Below are positions 34,315-49,300 of a DNA stretch of 64,000 nucleotides, piece after piece (within the stretch, counting starts at the first letter, position 1; every line of letters starts with the position of its first letter). The stretch comes from Mya arenaria (lineage: Eukaryota; Mollusca; Bivalvia; Myida; Myidae): contig NC_069136.1 of the NCBI RefSeq assembly GCF_026914265.1, forward strand, positions 26,982,701 through 27,046,700. Reading direction: 5' to 3'. Under the pieces are notes generated by a model, which saw only the letters and a list, made by a program, of their open reading frames with translations, made no database searches and was not told where the DNA came from. A program made the translations under genes and the position numbers.

Positions 34315-37300
34315 TTATGTGAGTCTTTTGGCACGCATGTTGCCGGGAGTGCCGTACAGCTGTGGCTCCCGCGCCTTATAATGCTCGTTAAAGTCTAGAC
34401 GGAACGACAGGAAGCGCAGACTCACGTCCTGGTGGCTTGTCACCATCACCAGAAATTGCTGGACCATGTCCTGGAAATTATGGATTAAAAGTTTGATGGT
34501 CATTGAGTAGATAAAATAAGAGCTTGGCAGAGTGAACCCGAACAGTCGTCAATTTTTTTTCAGAAATGACAAACATTACTCGATAATAAAAAATGCAAGT
34601 TACAGATTTGGTCTTGCTAGACCTGGGCGTATAGTCTCTACCACGTTTTATTTGAATATCTTGAACGGTCTTAAGTAATGGCAAAGGTTCAAGTGTTTGC
34701 ACTATGATGATGCCAACGACAACGACGCCAAGGCTTTCAAGCACCTCAGTGTTTTATCTTCAATGAATTAAATTTTGTTATTGTGTCATACAGAATCAGT
34801 AGATTTCAGAAAAAAGATGCCAAAGCTCGACTGATTTTTCAGTTCACCAAGGGGCATAACTCAACAACTATGTAAGCCACAGTGATTGGCCTTTCTTCTA
34901 TTAGTATTATCAATATTATTGTTATTTCAAAGAGGTGCACTTAGGTTCATGTGAATAATTTAACAGTTTCTAAGTTATGGTCAACATTGTTGTCATCACA
35001 AGTTTTTGTATGAATCCAAAACCAACTACAATGATTATGTTAACATCAAGATTTTAAATTACAAAAGCAAAAATGTGCTACTACTTCAGTTTTAAAACCT
35101 TATTATAACTCGACATTCTGATTTCACCAATATATCTTAAGTTTGGCTACCGGACCAACTTTGTGAACACGCACCTGGTATGACTGTGCCAGGACGGCCA
35201 TCTTGGCTCGTGTAGAGGGTATCACTGTCTTGAGGAACTCCACCCGGCGAGCACGCTCCTCTTCCTCCATTGCCTCAGTAATGCCCCAGTCACCCTGAAA
35301 ACAGAAAATAATCTTGTATATGAATATATTCAAAGTTACTATCATTTAAAATTTCATTGCCTGGTAAACCCATTTTGTGTTTAAAATTAATGCAAAAATG
35401 GTCAAGCCTTACTATTTATCTAGGCTCAAATTGCAACATATTATAATGTATTTTGTAAAGTCAACTTAGGGCACAACTAAAAAATTACAAAAAAACAATG
35501 CTATGTGCTACATTCATGTCATATCATTTGAATATATTGAATGGTTTTTGAGTTGTGGCCAAGTTTGATGACGACAACGTGTACATCGAGGTTCTACAGC
35601 AAGAGCAATGCATACAGATGACAATGCTCTGGCGTGATTGGGCATTGATTATCTAACCTCACTAGTTCTCTGTCTCTGGAGCTTGGCATAATGTTGGCGG
35701 GCCAGAAGCTCATGTTGCGCTGTCTCATAGAAGGCGTCCTGGGCCTGCTGGAAGTCGATTATCAGATCGAATATCGTCCGCAGCTGGGTCAGAATGCCCT
35801 GGAGAGGAGGGATGGAAATGTTGAGGAAAATATAGAGATTATATTATAGGAAGCATAGAAGTTTGGTAGAGATATTTTCATTGTAAACAAATTCCCTTCA
35901 AATAGATAGTATATTAGAAATACTGGTACATTAGTTAGCTTTGTAGAACCTACTTTAATCGAAATACTGGTACATTAATTTTGTAGAACTAACTTTAACA
36001 GAAATACTGGTACATAAAATTTTATACTGGTACATTAACCCATACACTATGTACAATAATTCATGGTCTTCTACTGAAATGTTTTATATGTGATTAAAAT
36101 AGAATGACCAGTAGCCCACCACATGTATTTCATTAATTTTTCATTCAATGCTTTGTTTTCAACTATTAACCATGAATGGGCCTAGAAGTGGTTTGTTAGT
36201 AAACAAAGAAGACAAATCTTATTCTTTCTTGCAATATTGTTAACAGCACAGCAATCAATATTACCAAACAGCTCAAACCAGTTCACATGTTATGCAAATA
36301 TCAGGGGTTCTAACAGGTGGTCAATCCTGAAAAGTAGCTGGGTGCCTGTTCCACTAGGGATTCATGCCCAAACCAGAGTTAAGGGCTTGGACACTTCTTG
36401 AAATTATTTCCAAAAGTCATTTATATTCATTTCAATGAATGTCCTACTGTTTTCGTTTTAAATGTCTAAGGAAAAAATAATCTATACAATTGTATAATTG
36501 TCTGAAATTAAAAGATCCCAATCCTGAAATCAGGATTAAGGTAATCCTGAACTTTAGAACCCCTGGCTCCAATTTCTCGAAACCTCTTAAGTCCCTTATA
36601 ACAGGATCAAGCTAATCTCACTATTTTTGTTGTTCTATAAAATGTGTTCTATTTACTTATTAAAGAATTTTCAGAAATTATTTAGGAAAAATCTGTATGA
36701 TTATCAGAAAAAAACATTTTTCATTTATCAAAATCCATTTTCAGTATGTATTTTGGCTAATTGAAATAAGCGACTTAAGCCTGTTAAGCTTAAGAAGTTT
36801 CGAGAAATTGGGGCCTGAAGTATGATATGATTGTGTACAGTGATGATTTTATCTCCTTTTGAAACTGTTGTTAATTGGGTCTTTCAAATTATACAGGATC
36901 GAGGCAAACTGGTAACTAGGACTACTTACTGGCATTTGCATCTAGGTGAAACATTCATAAGTGATAAAAATCGTTAGGTTGTAAACTAGATATTATACTT
37001 AAACATACAGAAACTTTAAACCTGAACAGTCATAGGATAAACATGTACATTAAAACAAACATGAATCTTCATGCATTTAAAAAAAAAAACACACAACAGA
37101 CTATGATGGACTTCATTCTACAATCAGCTTAATGTCTGATTATCAACAAAGCATTTTCTGTCAATTGCGTGGCACAAGTTAGACCATGTCAAATTGATTT
37201 TATGCTTTAGCATCCAACAAAAAACAAACCTTAATATCTTTATTGATTTTACAAATAAAACAATCAAAAAGCAACGATCATACAACTTCAAAATAATCAC

Positions 37301-40300
37301 AGTCCATACATTTACAAAATTAAACTTCTCTTTGTATATCTTTACTCAGATGCTTATTTCATGAACTTACTGATTAAGCTCTTAAAAATCATATTTAGTT
37401 GATTGATTCAGACTTCGGTGAATGATTTTGTTCCTTTTGAAGGCTGAAAACCAACCTGTCTGATTATGCTAAACATTGAATCAATTTTGCCTGGCCTTAG
37501 AGCTAACACCAGCTTCATGTTCATGTCCTGAACCCTGCCCCACCACCAGTAAGCCACATCATACCCCCACCCCATCACCAATAAGCCACACTGTATTGTG
37601 AGCAGAGACCTGATATGTCACTCTCCCCCTACTATCATCATGCTAATTTACATGGAAAACAGATTAATGTCAGAATATGCACAAGATAACAAACAATTAG
37701 TATAACTATATGAAATTTCAAAAATTTCTTTCACAATGTTTCAGAATTTATTATTTATCTCTGATCTAAAGTTGAGGTAGTCAGCATATAATCTTGTTAT
37801 TAACGCTTATGCAAAAACTATCATGCAAGTAAAACAATTATTAACTATTCTTAATTTATCAAAATCTTTGCAAAAAGCAATAGATCTCTGCTTAAGATTT
37901 AGCCCTGATGCAGGAATCCATTCATTTTACTGAACTCAATAATACATCTACCCACCCTTGACTGTTCATCCAGAAGACACCGTGTGATAACAGTGTCTAG
38001 GAACACCTGATGCGCGGCTATAACACAGTCCAGGTCTTCCGCCTCCCGCACCTTCCCCAGTAGTTCATGCCAGGAACACTCAAGTACCTGGGGAATACAA
38101 TATTTACAATATAATGTTGGACCACACTATGTAATTAGTGTCTAGACACCTGATGCGCGGCTATAACACAGTCAAGGTCTTCCGCCTCCCGCACCTTCCC
38201 CAGTAGTTCATGCCAGGAACACTCAAGTACCTGGGGAATACAATATTTACAATATAATGTTGGACCACACTATGTAATTAGTGTCTAGGAACACCTGATG
38301 CGCGGCTATAACACAGTCCAGGTCTTCCGCCTCCCGCACCTTCCCCAGTAGTTCATGCCAGGAACACTAAAGTACCTGGGGAATACAATATTTACAATAT
38401 AATGTTGGACCACACTATGTAATTAGTGTCTAGGAACACCTGATGCGCAGCTATAACACAGTCAAGGTCTTACGCCTCCCGCACCTTCCCCAGTAGTTCA
38501 TGCCAGTAACACTCAAGTACCTGGGGAATACAATATGTACAATATAATGTTGGACCACACTATGTAATTAGTGTCTAGACACCTGATGCCCGGCTATAAC
38601 ACAGTCAATGTCTTACGCCTCCCGCACCTTCCCCAGTAGTTCATTCCAGGAACACTCCAGTACCTGGGGAATACAATAATGAATATGTACAATATAATGT
38701 TGGACCACACTATGTAATTAGTGTCTAGACACCTGATGCGCAGCTATAACACAGTCAAGGTCTTACGCCTCCCGCACCTTCCCCAGTAGTTCATGCCAGT
38801 AACACTAAAGTACCTGGGGAATACAATATTTACAATATAATGTTGGACCACACTATGTAATTAGTGTCTAGACACCTGATGCGCAGCTATAACACAGTCC
38901 AGGTCTTCCGCCTCCCGCACCTTTCCCAGTAGTTCATGCCAGGAACACTCTAGTACTAAATGAATTCTTACCTTAAAGCTGATGTAGTTCTTTGTCTGTT
39001 GAATGAAGTGAGTTATGAGGTACAGGTGGATTAAATGTGTCTATTTGAGACACAGGGAAAACATTGATACAGAAATTAATTCCAATCGATATACCTCAAA
39101 GCTGATGTAGTACTGTGTCTGTTGAATGAAGTGAACCATCTCACTTCCAAGAATGTGGCACTGGTGAAGAATTCGAGACAGTTCTGAAAAACACAGGATT
39201 CATATTACCCTGTCAGAGTGCTTTTGGCATCATAGGAATAATTCTATGAACAATGGTCCAAGTAAAAATATAGACAACCCTTTGAGTCTGTAAAGCTAAC
39301 TGAAGGGAAACTAAAACTAGGTGCTTGCATAAGTTTGAAAAATAGGTCTTATGTTAACATTGTAAGTATTAGTTTTGGTATCAATAATACTTCAAATATG
39401 TTATGTCATATAGTGATAAGTATTGCTTCATGTGTGTATTTAGATTTTGAGATAAATTTTAAGTGAAAGTACTTGAATCAGAAACTAGATTCATAGCGAG
39501 GATTCCCATAACTCTTTACGCTCGGGTTGTGTAAAGCATGATGTAAAAATAGATTCCTGTCACATGATTGTCCCATTTCTATGGCACACTAAACAGTCTA
39601 TGACAACATTTTTAAATTAAATGATTACAACTTAGTTTCTTCTTCTCTTTTCATATTTAGAAAACCCCAACAACTTCTTTCAACAGTTTTAAGACAGTGG
39701 AGAACTTATCATAAATGTTAATTAACACGTTTAAATAATTAACATTTGTCAAACTAAATTCAGTTCCTTTAAAAGCACTATGCAATACCACAAGAGACGT
39801 ACCAGGTAAAGACTCAAGGAGTTTTGAGTTGAAGATCTGGTTTTTCCATATAAGGGCAAGAACATACTCCATCCTTTTGGCGCGCCATAGGAAGTTGAAC
39901 ACCCGGAGGTACATTATCATGCACTCTGGGGTAAACACCTGCAGATACAGACATGTATATTATAATATTTATTCTATTCTTTATATTCTTTCTACCCTTC
40001 TCCATTATTATCTTCTTACTCTTTTTTCTTTAAACACTTAAATATTGAAAGATTAAATAACTGCTACCTGCTTTGGCAGTCACTCATATAGACCTTTTTG
40101 TACAATATGTTTTTGCGTGCGATATCACTCATACACCAATACTTAAAAAACAATTATTATGTAATACAAATATCAAGTATGCTATATTAATGTCTCATTG
40201 ATATGTATATATATGTTTGCAATGTGCTGTGTTGTATAATATTTGTTAATTTTGAATAATAATTTTTTTTTTTTATAATATTGATTATGGCTAAGCTGAA

Positions 40301-43300
40301 AAAAGCTGTTTTGAGAATTAAATGGTATATACATGTTCAATTCAATAGAATTTAATTTGATTTTTTTTTTCTTTATGAAACAATATAAAACTATTTCTTG
40401 ACCATTCTCCTCCCATACCTATGCACAATGTTATTAGTTAGTCCCTGAAGAGCATATCAGTACAAACAAGAGTGCTACGAAGCAAACATTAATGCTCATC
40501 TGTTTTTTTCCCTCTCACAAACTTGACACAACTCAACATTTATCAAATTTAGAGTTATGAGCCTTGCTTAACAAGTGCTTATTGTCCTTGGCAACAAGTG
40601 CACCAAGTTTCAAGCAAATATCTGGAAAATTTATTGAGTAACGACCAAGGTTTAAGTTTCGGCACAATGATAACTCTTTTTTTTAAGAAGAGATGAGCTT
40701 AAAATGTCATAAATCGAAAAATGAATACATTGAAACATGTGTTTTTATGGAAAGAACAAAGTTACGTACTGTTCTGATTGGTCCGTCCACATGATAGTCG
40801 AGACTGAACACATCCCAGCCTGTGTCTCCTGGGGATACCTGCAGGGAATGGTAATATTATACTCATGGGTGAAAGACTGACAACTTAAAAATATGCTATT
40901 TTAAGAATGAAATAACATTTTAACATAAGGTTTTTTTAACATTATAATCGTAGGAGAATTATTTTATAAAATACTGAGTTAAATATCATTGCAAAAAAAA
41001 AATCAACTATGTAAACTTACTCTAACTGGAAGCAAAAGAAGAAAATGTTATTTTGATTTAAAAGGGTTAAACATCCAGGTTAAAACTATTCTTCAAATGT
41101 TACTTTAACTTTTTCAAAGTACTCCTATTCTTGGTCTGCCATGCTTAGCAAGCAACACAAACGTTACAAATATTAAGATTATTTTTTTCCTTCTTTTCGT
41201 GAATCAAAACTAAAAAACAAACCTCAAGCAAGCGGACATCAAGCCTCTTAAGGATGTCTGAGTCGTCAAACTGTGCGTTAGTTCCACGTATAGCTGTTTC
41301 CAATATACCAGTCAAGTTGTGAAGATACAGGTTGGAGGCCGGCTTAGCTAGGTCCTCCCTGAATATAGACAGAAAAGTTTAATAGAAATAGTTACACACA
41401 CATGCCTTGACTAGCACTGTCACAAGAGTGATGACTACTCCCAGTGCTCAAAATTAACACAAGCCCGCAAGCCCTGCACTAGCAAAATGTCTTTGGGCTT
41501 GTTCATCCAAAAGTCTAATTTCAATGATTGTACTCCCACAAACTGCTTGGAACAGGTATATTAAACTATTTCTTTTAAAAGGGGCCATACCTCCTGTATT
41601 TCATGGTGTTCATCAAGTGTACCAAAAAGTATTTAAATACCCCCATATATCCCCCCACCCCCAGATTTTGTTTTGTGGGGGGCATAATAACAAAAACATT
41701 TGGCATCGCAATGAAAATGACACCCAAGACTTTCACAATACCTTGATTTCTTTTTCTCCACAAACAATAATCTAAATGCTTATCAAACGTCTTCTTTATT
41801 AATTCAAACCTCAAAATTGGTTATGTTACTTAAGCAGAACCAATTTTAACACAGCAAGTACAAAATTGAAAGCACATACTCTAATAAGTCCATAAGGTGT
41901 CTGATGAAATCTCCTTGTCCAAGCAACAGGTATCGCCGCATCGCCTGGAATATATCATGATTTATTTGTGAGCTGTGACAATCAAAAATGGATCATCTCA
42001 GTAATTTTTGAAGATGTCAGTTTTTATAATCATGTCACATGTTTTACATACAATTGATGGTAAATAACCATGAAAATATCTTTGACACTCTAAACTTGCC
42101 ACTTTGTAGGGGCTGCCAGTTTCTTTGCAGTGTAACAGCTAAATATTATGTCATGTTTCTGATATATCATATGAACGATAACACCCATTTCTGCTTGACA
42201 CTGCTCATGAATCTCTGTTATTTTTAAATACCATGTATTTCAAGGCTTACAAAACTGGACAATTAGCCAGATTTAAACTCGCTGAACCAATTCCATTTTA
42301 TTGTTAATTCTATTTTTAATATCTACCCAAAATGGCTAACTCAGTGGCACATGTAATACACATTTTTCATTATTAAACAAGAGCTGTCACAGTATGTGAC
42401 GAATGCCCCCCGAATGTGACATTGACCTATGAACAAGGTCAGTACATGAAAAGTTGATCCTGCCTTTACGTGTCAAATACATATGGCAAGTTATTTTAAA
42501 TTGCCTCTAAACATAAAAAAATACCACCGATACTTGACAACCGACACTGTTATGTCCTTATAAGCAGCATTCCATTGTGAATAAACACTAAGTGTGACCT
42601 TGAACTTAGAGGTAGGGACATGGGTATTGCACATAACATGTCGTCTTGGTATGTCGGACACATGTGGCAAGTCATTTTAAAATCTGTCCATACAAGAGAA
42701 AGTTACAGCCTGGACACTACAACCTATACTCTGAGTCCATATATAATATGCAGCATTCCATTGTGAATAAACACCTAAGTGTGACCTTGACGTTAGAGGT
42801 AGGGACACGGGTCTTGCATGCGACACATCGTCTTGGTATGTGGAACACATGTGGCAAGTTATTTTAAAATCTGTCCATACAAGGGAAAGTTACAGCCCTG
42901 ACACGACAATTTATACTTTATGTCCTTATATGCAACACTCCATTGTGAATAAACACCTAAGTGTGACCTTGACCTTAGAGGTAGGGACACGGGTCTTGCA
43001 CCCAACACGTCGTCTTGGTATGTGGAATACATGTGGCAAGTTATTTCAAAATCTGTCCATACAAGGGAAAGTTACAGCCCGGACATGACAACCTATACAC
43101 AATGTCTTTATATGCAGCACTCCATTGTGAATAAACACTTAAGTGTGACCTTGACCTAAGAGGTAGGGACACCGGTCTTGCACGCCACACGTCGTCTTGG
43201 TATGTGGAATACATGTGGCAAGTTATTTCAAAATCTGTCCATACAAGGGAAAGTTACAGCCCGGACACGACAGCTTATACTCTCTGTCCATATATGCAGC

Positions 43301-46300
43301 ACTCCATTGTGAATAAACACTAAGTGTGAACTTGACCTAAGAGGTAGGGACACGGTTCTTGCATGCGACACGTCGTCTTGGTATGTGGTACACATGTGGC
43401 AAGTTATTTTAAAATCTGTCCATACAAGGGAAAGTTAAAGCCCGGACACGACAACCTATACTCTATGTCCATATATGCAGCACTCCATTGTGAATAAACA
43501 CTAAGTGTGACCTTGACCTTAGAGGTAGGGACACCGGTCTTGCACGCGACACGTCATCTTGGTATGTGGAACACATGTGGCAAGTTATTTCAAAATCTGT
43601 CCATACAAGGGAAAGTTACAGCCTGGACACGACAATCTATACTCTATGTCCTATATGCAGCACTCCATTGCGAATAAACACTAAGTGTGAACTTGACCTA
43701 AGAGGTAGGGACACGGTTCTTGCACCCAACACGTCATCTTGGTAGGTGGAACACATGTGACAAGTTATTTTAAAATCTGTCCATACAAGGGAAAGTTAAA
43801 GCCCGGACACAACAACCTATACTCTATGTCCATATATGCAGCACTCCATTGTGAATAAACACTAAGTGTGACCTTGACCTTAGAAGTAGGGACACGGATC
43901 TTGCACGTGACACGTCATCTTGGTATGTGGAACACATGTGGCAAGTTATTTCAAAATCTGTCCATACAAGGGAAAGTTACAGCCCGGACACGACAATCTA
44001 TACTCTATGTCCTATATGCAGCACTCCATTGTGAATAAACACTAAGTGTGACCTTGACCTTAGAGGTAGGGACACGGGTCTTGCACGCGACACGTCGTCT
44101 TGGTATGTGGAACACATGTGGCAAGTTATTTTAAAATCTGTCCATGCAAGGGAAAGTTACAGCCCGGACACAAGTTATTGAGCCGGACACACAGACGGAC
44201 GGACGAACGGACGGTGCGATTTTAATATGCCCACCTTTGGGGGCATAAAAATAATATTTTCAACATCTTTACCCAGCATAATTAACATAGTATTTAACTG
44301 AATTTTCTCACCATCTCCTGCGTATTATCTATCCAAGAGAACTTTACCATTTACAGTAAAATTTGGTAACTATTAACTGTCACATTGACTCCTCAATACA
44401 AAATCTTACTGTATTAAAGTTTACCTTAAGGTGGTCCATGAACTTGTATTTTGCATGTAGCACATCGAGCAGGTGTCGACTTGTCTCCTTGTATACCTTG
44501 TCGATCATGTCCTGGAAGTTATTACTTTGGTCCTGGGTGAACATCCACTCGGCTGAAATGTGTACATCAGTTTTATGCGCGATACAATAGATCCTGGTCA
44601 AATACCCATCCTGCCAGAATGTGTACACCTTGTCAATCATAAGGACGTCCTGACTCTGGTTCTGGGTAAACACCACTCTGCTGAAATATGCACACTACAT
44701 TTGATTCTAGTCAAACACCCACTCCGCTTAAATGTGTACATCAGTAGATTCTGGTCAAATAACCACCCTGGAGAAATGTGTACACCTTGTTGATCAAGTG
44801 GAAAGTGTTACACTGGTCCTGGCTGAACATTTACTTCGCTGAAATGTGCACAATGTTTGATTCTAGTCCATCATCAACTTGGCTAAAATGTAGACACTGA
44901 AAGTTATTTTTTCACAATTATGATAGACAAATTTATACAGATAAGGTTTTTATTGTCCAGGCATATGAATTGATGCACTAACATATGCTCAACCTCCATT
45001 TTATAACCATGCAAAGCAGGCTTGATGTAGGTGGTCTAAAAGTATAGATGTCCAAATTTCCACCAGGTTTTGGTTTTGGTTCAGACCAGGGATACTTTCT
45101 TATTACCTCTCAAAAAGAAATCAGCACTGCTTTTTTCCCAGGAAGGAGTAGGTATATTGGTGAGATGTATCAGTTTTCAAATGTCTGCACAATCTAGTGT
45201 AAAACTTATTATACAAATCCCTTACCCTGACTCATATCGAAGGCCATAGCCATCTCTCTCCCCGGGGTTGGGGTTCGGTCCTGACAAACCTGGCGGAGAA
45301 AGTTGATGGACTTTCCTGTCAACAGGATCTAAAATGTAACATAAATGATAATGATAACAATATGGGCTGCCAAGACAATAGTAATGATTTTGGCTGCCAA
45401 AGGGTTAGAGTGTTGACACAATTGGCAGTGACCTTGACCTAATGGCCCCAAAAAGATAGGGGTCATCTACTGGTCAAAGGCATTTTTCAGGCTAAGTTTA
45501 AGGGTCTAAGGTCAATCTGTTCTTTGTAAATGAAGCCAGGGTACTAAGAAATGTAAAAATAGCAACAAAATGCCTAAAATTGTGAATTTACAACAGCATA
45601 TTTCAACAAGAAAACAAAGCAAAGGCACTTTAAGAAACAGAATGCGAAGAAATTTAAGAGATAAGGAATGCATTTAAACATTACTGTACTAGATGACTTG
45701 TTAAAGTTGAAAAATTCTTTATTTTGGAGACAAAAGAAACACTATAAGCTAACATCCCAATTAAATATTAGCTATCCTTTAAAGATAAATAATGTAAATA
45801 TAACCGAAACATATAACAAAATTAACTAGAGATTGCTTTTTTGAAAAAGCGCTTGTCTCTCCCATTGTGTGGTTGTAGGTGAAAAATAATCAATGATGGA
45901 CATTAAATTTGTACTTTTGGACGGGAGGCAATTACCAACTAGCATACCAAGTATGAAGTTTCTGGGTGCAAGCATTCTTTAGTTACTGAGCGGAAACCGT
46001 TTCTTCACCTCAAGGTCACAGTGACCTTGACCTTTGACCTACTGATCTCAAAATCAGTAGGAATCATCTACTAGTCATGACCATCTAGCAAATAAAGTAT
46101 GAAGTTCCTGGGTACAATCATTCTTTAGTTATTGAGCAGAAACCATTTTTAAGCTAAAGGTCACTGCCAACATATCGTTTTTTGCATAAAGATAACCTTG
46201 ACCATTGACCAGGGCTTCCATTAAGAATTTGAAACTGGAAGTATAGACTTCCTGTCCATCAATATTGGAAGTTTTTCACTGAAATGTGGAAGTTTAAGTC

Positions 46301-49300
46301 TCCCCGAATACACTTTTTCCAGTATTTTTAAAATAGGATGACAGATGTTAAAAATCAAATAATTTGAAACAATATATCTTGCCGAATTCACAGATTTATA
46401 TTATAATAATTCATTTTACTTCAAGACTGATTGAAATTGTGTGCATAAAAGTAATATTGACACCAGGTTTTGATATTTTGAACTTCCAAGCTTTTGACTT
46501 TGGAAGTTTTCTTCAAAATTATGGAAGTTTTTGTACTTCCAAGGAATTAAGTTTGGAAGTTTAAACCTATTTCTAGGGGGTAATATACTTCCAAACTTCC
46601 TTTAACGGAAACCCTGATTGACCTTTTGATCTCTTAATCAATAGGGTTCATCTACTAGCCATGAACAACAAGCATACTAAGTATGAAGTTCCTGAACCCA
46701 AAGGATCTTTAGTTATTGAGCGAAAACCAATTCTTCACCTCTTCTTCATTTCTTCCTTGGTCTAAGCGTTCTATAGTTATTGAGTGGAAACGAAGTGATG
46801 TAGTGACGGACTGACTGACTGACGAACAGGGCAAAACAATATGTCTCCCCATGAATGGGGTAAACATAAAAATAAAATACTTATTTTAAAAACATACATG
46901 TAATCAACTTAAAATACCAAACAGAAACACAAATAAATATTTGCATTAAAACAGCAACAAATATACCGTTATGTAGGTTATTGTCTATATTTTTGCAAAA
47001 AAAGATGAATAGATTTATTCTGTAAGAAATACATGATACATTGTTTACTAAAAAAAAACATGTGTAAAATAATTAAAACATTAATAACCTCACGAGCCAT
47101 AAAAAAAACATCACATGAACACCTACACCATGGATGACTCAATAAAGAGTCAACTCTTATTTCCATAGTAAGATTCAATAGATATAAACAATTATCGGTA
47201 AGGCTTGAATTCTTATGACCAATTGTAATTTAAATACTTTCTTTTTACGTGTTCATTCTTTGACTGTGATGACAAAGTGTAATTTAGCATTGAAATGTAA
47301 CAGTGCTGACATAGTTTACATAACTCCATGACAAGAAAACACTGATTTTCATAAATAACGTTGAGCAGTTAATTTTTTAAAGACTTTTAAGCCTCAAATT
47401 ACACATTCTTATGTCAAAAATTTTGACAGTTTCTCTCTGGAAGTTTAATTTTTTTTTATATAAATGAACCATCGTATCAATTTTGCGAAAAAAACTTCCA
47501 GGGTCATGACAGGGAAACAAACTCTTTGAGCTTGATTTGTGGTGATATAGGCTGTAATTACAGCGAATAACACAGGATTACCGTACTATGTAAACAAATG
47601 GCACTGAATACACTAAAACAGGTGGATTTCAATAACAAAAGTATCTCAAGAAGTTACCCTGCGAGCTTGGTCTGTGGTTATATAAGCTGGAATCATTGAT
47701 TTCCGTAAACTGTATTTATCGTGCCATAATCGGTCATTCTTCACAGTTGGGTCAGCAGCAACAAAGAACTGGAATAGAAGGGTGAAGTTGTGAAGTGCAT
47801 TTATTTCTGTCAATTTTTTTTTTAAATCGCATAATTTATATGTACTGAAGCATGCTTTTATTTTGCAAGGTCCTTTTTCGCAGTTTGGGTTATGGGCCAA
47901 CTTCCCTTAGTGTCAAATTTTTTACACCATTTTTGAAAACTTGTAATTACACATGTGCATATATATTGTCAGTGGGCACATGTGTAGAAAGTAAAATGTG
48001 GATATCTTGTTTAATGTTTTTTTAGTTATGGGTATGGTTGAAGTTTTTGCCTTAAAACACCGAGGATGTTTGGACATAAACTCAACATTTTTCTTGATGA
48101 AAAAAAAAGTAACAGACACCTAATAATCGGTAATTAATGTTTTCATATATGTAAGGTTTTAAATTTGCAACCTGGTTGATTTGCAAAAAAAACACCATAT
48201 TCTAAACTATTACAAAATCTAATCAGTCTAGCATATTTATCCATTTTGTTATCATATTTTAATGCCCACATATTATGAAAGACTTGTTGAACAGGGTTTA
48301 TTGTAAAAAAAAATCTAAAAATTATATGAATGAATATACAGACGCATAGCTAGGGCCAATTAGGGATTACACAGATCTATGCCGGACTGCATACTAACCC
48401 CTTCACCCCCTTCCCCACTTCAGTTTTTAGTTCAAATTCAGGGTTTATGGGATGACAAAGAATTTGACCTGTCAAAATTTCATTACGGAACTGCATATTA
48501 ATTTTGTGTACAGTCAGCTACGCGCCTGATATGTGTTCTTAATAAAAGATCAATGAACAGTCTGTTTTGATATATAATACAAATACATGCATGCGGGATT
48601 TATACTGTAAACAACTTCTTTATAAGACCATGAATAAATACCATGGCAACATCATGGTGATAATTTCTTTAAGCATACACAATCCTAGAAAAAAACATAA
48701 AAGAATCATAGATATACAGGTACAATACATTATTAAACAGTTATTTACAAAGTGTTTGCATTACATGTGCAAAAAGTAGACTTGTTGAGTAGGATATTAA
48801 AACAGTAAAGGTAATATACATGTAACAGTTACCTATAGTATATATAACCTTTCATGTATAAATGCAATAATACTTCTGATGTTATTCTAAACAGATGCCT
48901 CCTTATGGGGTTGTTTTTCATAAAGACAAAACTTCAACACTCCATCCTTAAATGTGTTTTAACAGTTTGGAAATTTATTCACAGACAAGCAAACTCAGAA
49001 AATGTACTCATCGCCTTTCACATTTTTCTCAGACAACCCATACATGGGATTTCCATCTCCCTGAATCCTGAGGTTGTATTCATAAAGCTTCAAAATTAAA
49101 TGTTTCAATATAGTGAATTCCATCAGTTTTACAAATCTCTTGAGAACACTACCTAGCAAGGATGTAAGAAACTAGAGCTATCACTGTATGTGATATATGC
49201 CCTATCACAGCACCTTCTAGTAATAGAACAACCATTGTCCATGAAAAGGCAGCAATTCAATCAATGCTCCTATATCATATTATATCATATGGTGCAGGAA

